This document shows, one piece after another, positions 23,049-23,242 of a DNA stretch of 23,242 nucleotides. Each line of letters starts with the position of its first letter. Position 1 is the stretch's first letter. Source of the DNA: an uncultured Collinsella sp. (GTDB lineage Bacteria; Actinomycetota; Coriobacteriia; Coriobacteriales; Coriobacteriaceae); the NCBI GenBank assembly GCA_900541685.1, contig UQKM01000026.1, positions 1 through 23,242 on the forward strand, written 5' to 3'. Under the pieces are notes generated by a model. It saw only the letters and a program-made list of their open reading frames with translations. It ran no database searches and was not told the DNA's origin. The translations under genes and the position numbers were made by a program.

Positions 23049-23113
23049 CTCATTGGGCACAGACTTAAATGAGTACCCCCCGTGGGTACTCATTTAAGTC
23101 TGTCCCCAATGAG
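23049..23113. repeat. 30-bp-arm REP-like hairpin with GGGGACAG head
   Basis: Arms 23049-23078 and 23084-23113 pair with one mismatch around the loop CCCGT. The right arm, read on the minus strand, contains GGGGACAGACTTAAATGAG. The GGGGACAG head also occurs in the hairpin at 19072-19112 (GGGGACAGGCACC). It lies upstream of the importer operon. Outside this hairpin and the next one, 22943-23242 shows nothing I can assign. Confidence 0.85.
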
Positions 23114-23193
23114 CACCGAAAATAATACAACCGCCCTTGTTGAGCATAAGTCAGCGAAAACCCGTACACGCGAGCAAGGTGACGTGAAATCAG

Positions 23194-23216
23194 AACCACC
23201 CTTAAAAAGGGTGGTT
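23194..23216. terminator. Hairpin near window end, possible terminator
   Basis: A perfect 10-bp stem AACCACCCTT (23194-23203 with 23207-23216) with an AAA loop is followed on the plus strand by TGCTCTTA. There is no clear T run, so the direction and role are uncertain. Confidence 0.4.
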
Positions 23217-23242
23217 TGCTCTTAGGGTATAACCCACGGGCC

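Overview
The window is GC-rich chromosomal DNA from what looks like a Coriobacteriia gut anaerobe, most like Collinsella. The grounds are codon use, an NfnAB pair, an ECF vitamin transporter, a folP-folK fusion and dense intergenic hairpin repeats. The genus is inferred from gene style and was not checked against any database. Most genes are core metabolism: an initiator tRNA, coaX, a BirA-like protein, folP-folK, a sirtuin, exonuclease III, an ECF T/A-A'/S transporter, glmU, prs, pth, nfnAB, a cytidylate-kinase-like protein and a polar amino acid ABC importer.

Layout. 1-250: tRNA-fMet on the minus strand with a good promoter and terminator. 369-1142: coaX. 1198-2598: a cassette with a AAA ATPase/DUF4143 gene framed by three copies of a 42-43 nt palindrome. 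2697-5977 (minus): BirA-like, folP-folK, sir2. 6092-6910: exonuclease III. 6911-7445: repeat-filled, non-coding. 7446-10700 (minus): ECF transporter. 10894-13485: glmU and prs. 13571-15303: a lone PD-(D/E)XK-like gene between two 205/206-nt elements that share 25-bp terminal inverted repeats. 15417-16046: pth. 16419-18658: nfnAB. 18743-19112: a repeat island with six 15-nt half-sites in alternating orientation every 40 nt. 19119-22942 (minus): the kinase-like gene and the amino acid importer. 22943-23242: hairpins, no gene.

How the parts fit. The backbone covers cofactor supply (CoA, folate, vitamin uptake), cell-wall and nucleotide precursors (GlmU, Prs), translation quality control (Pth), NADPH/ferredoxin balance (NfnAB) and amino acid import. 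Three accessory islands interrupt or separate these genes: the palindrome-framed ATPase between convergent coaX and the birA-like gene, the inverted-repeat-framed nuclease-like gene between prs and pth, and the alternating half-site array between nfnB and the kinase gene. The array and the palindrome/ATPase cassette are the strongest candidates for something undescribed. No transposase, integrase, cas gene or rRNA was seen.
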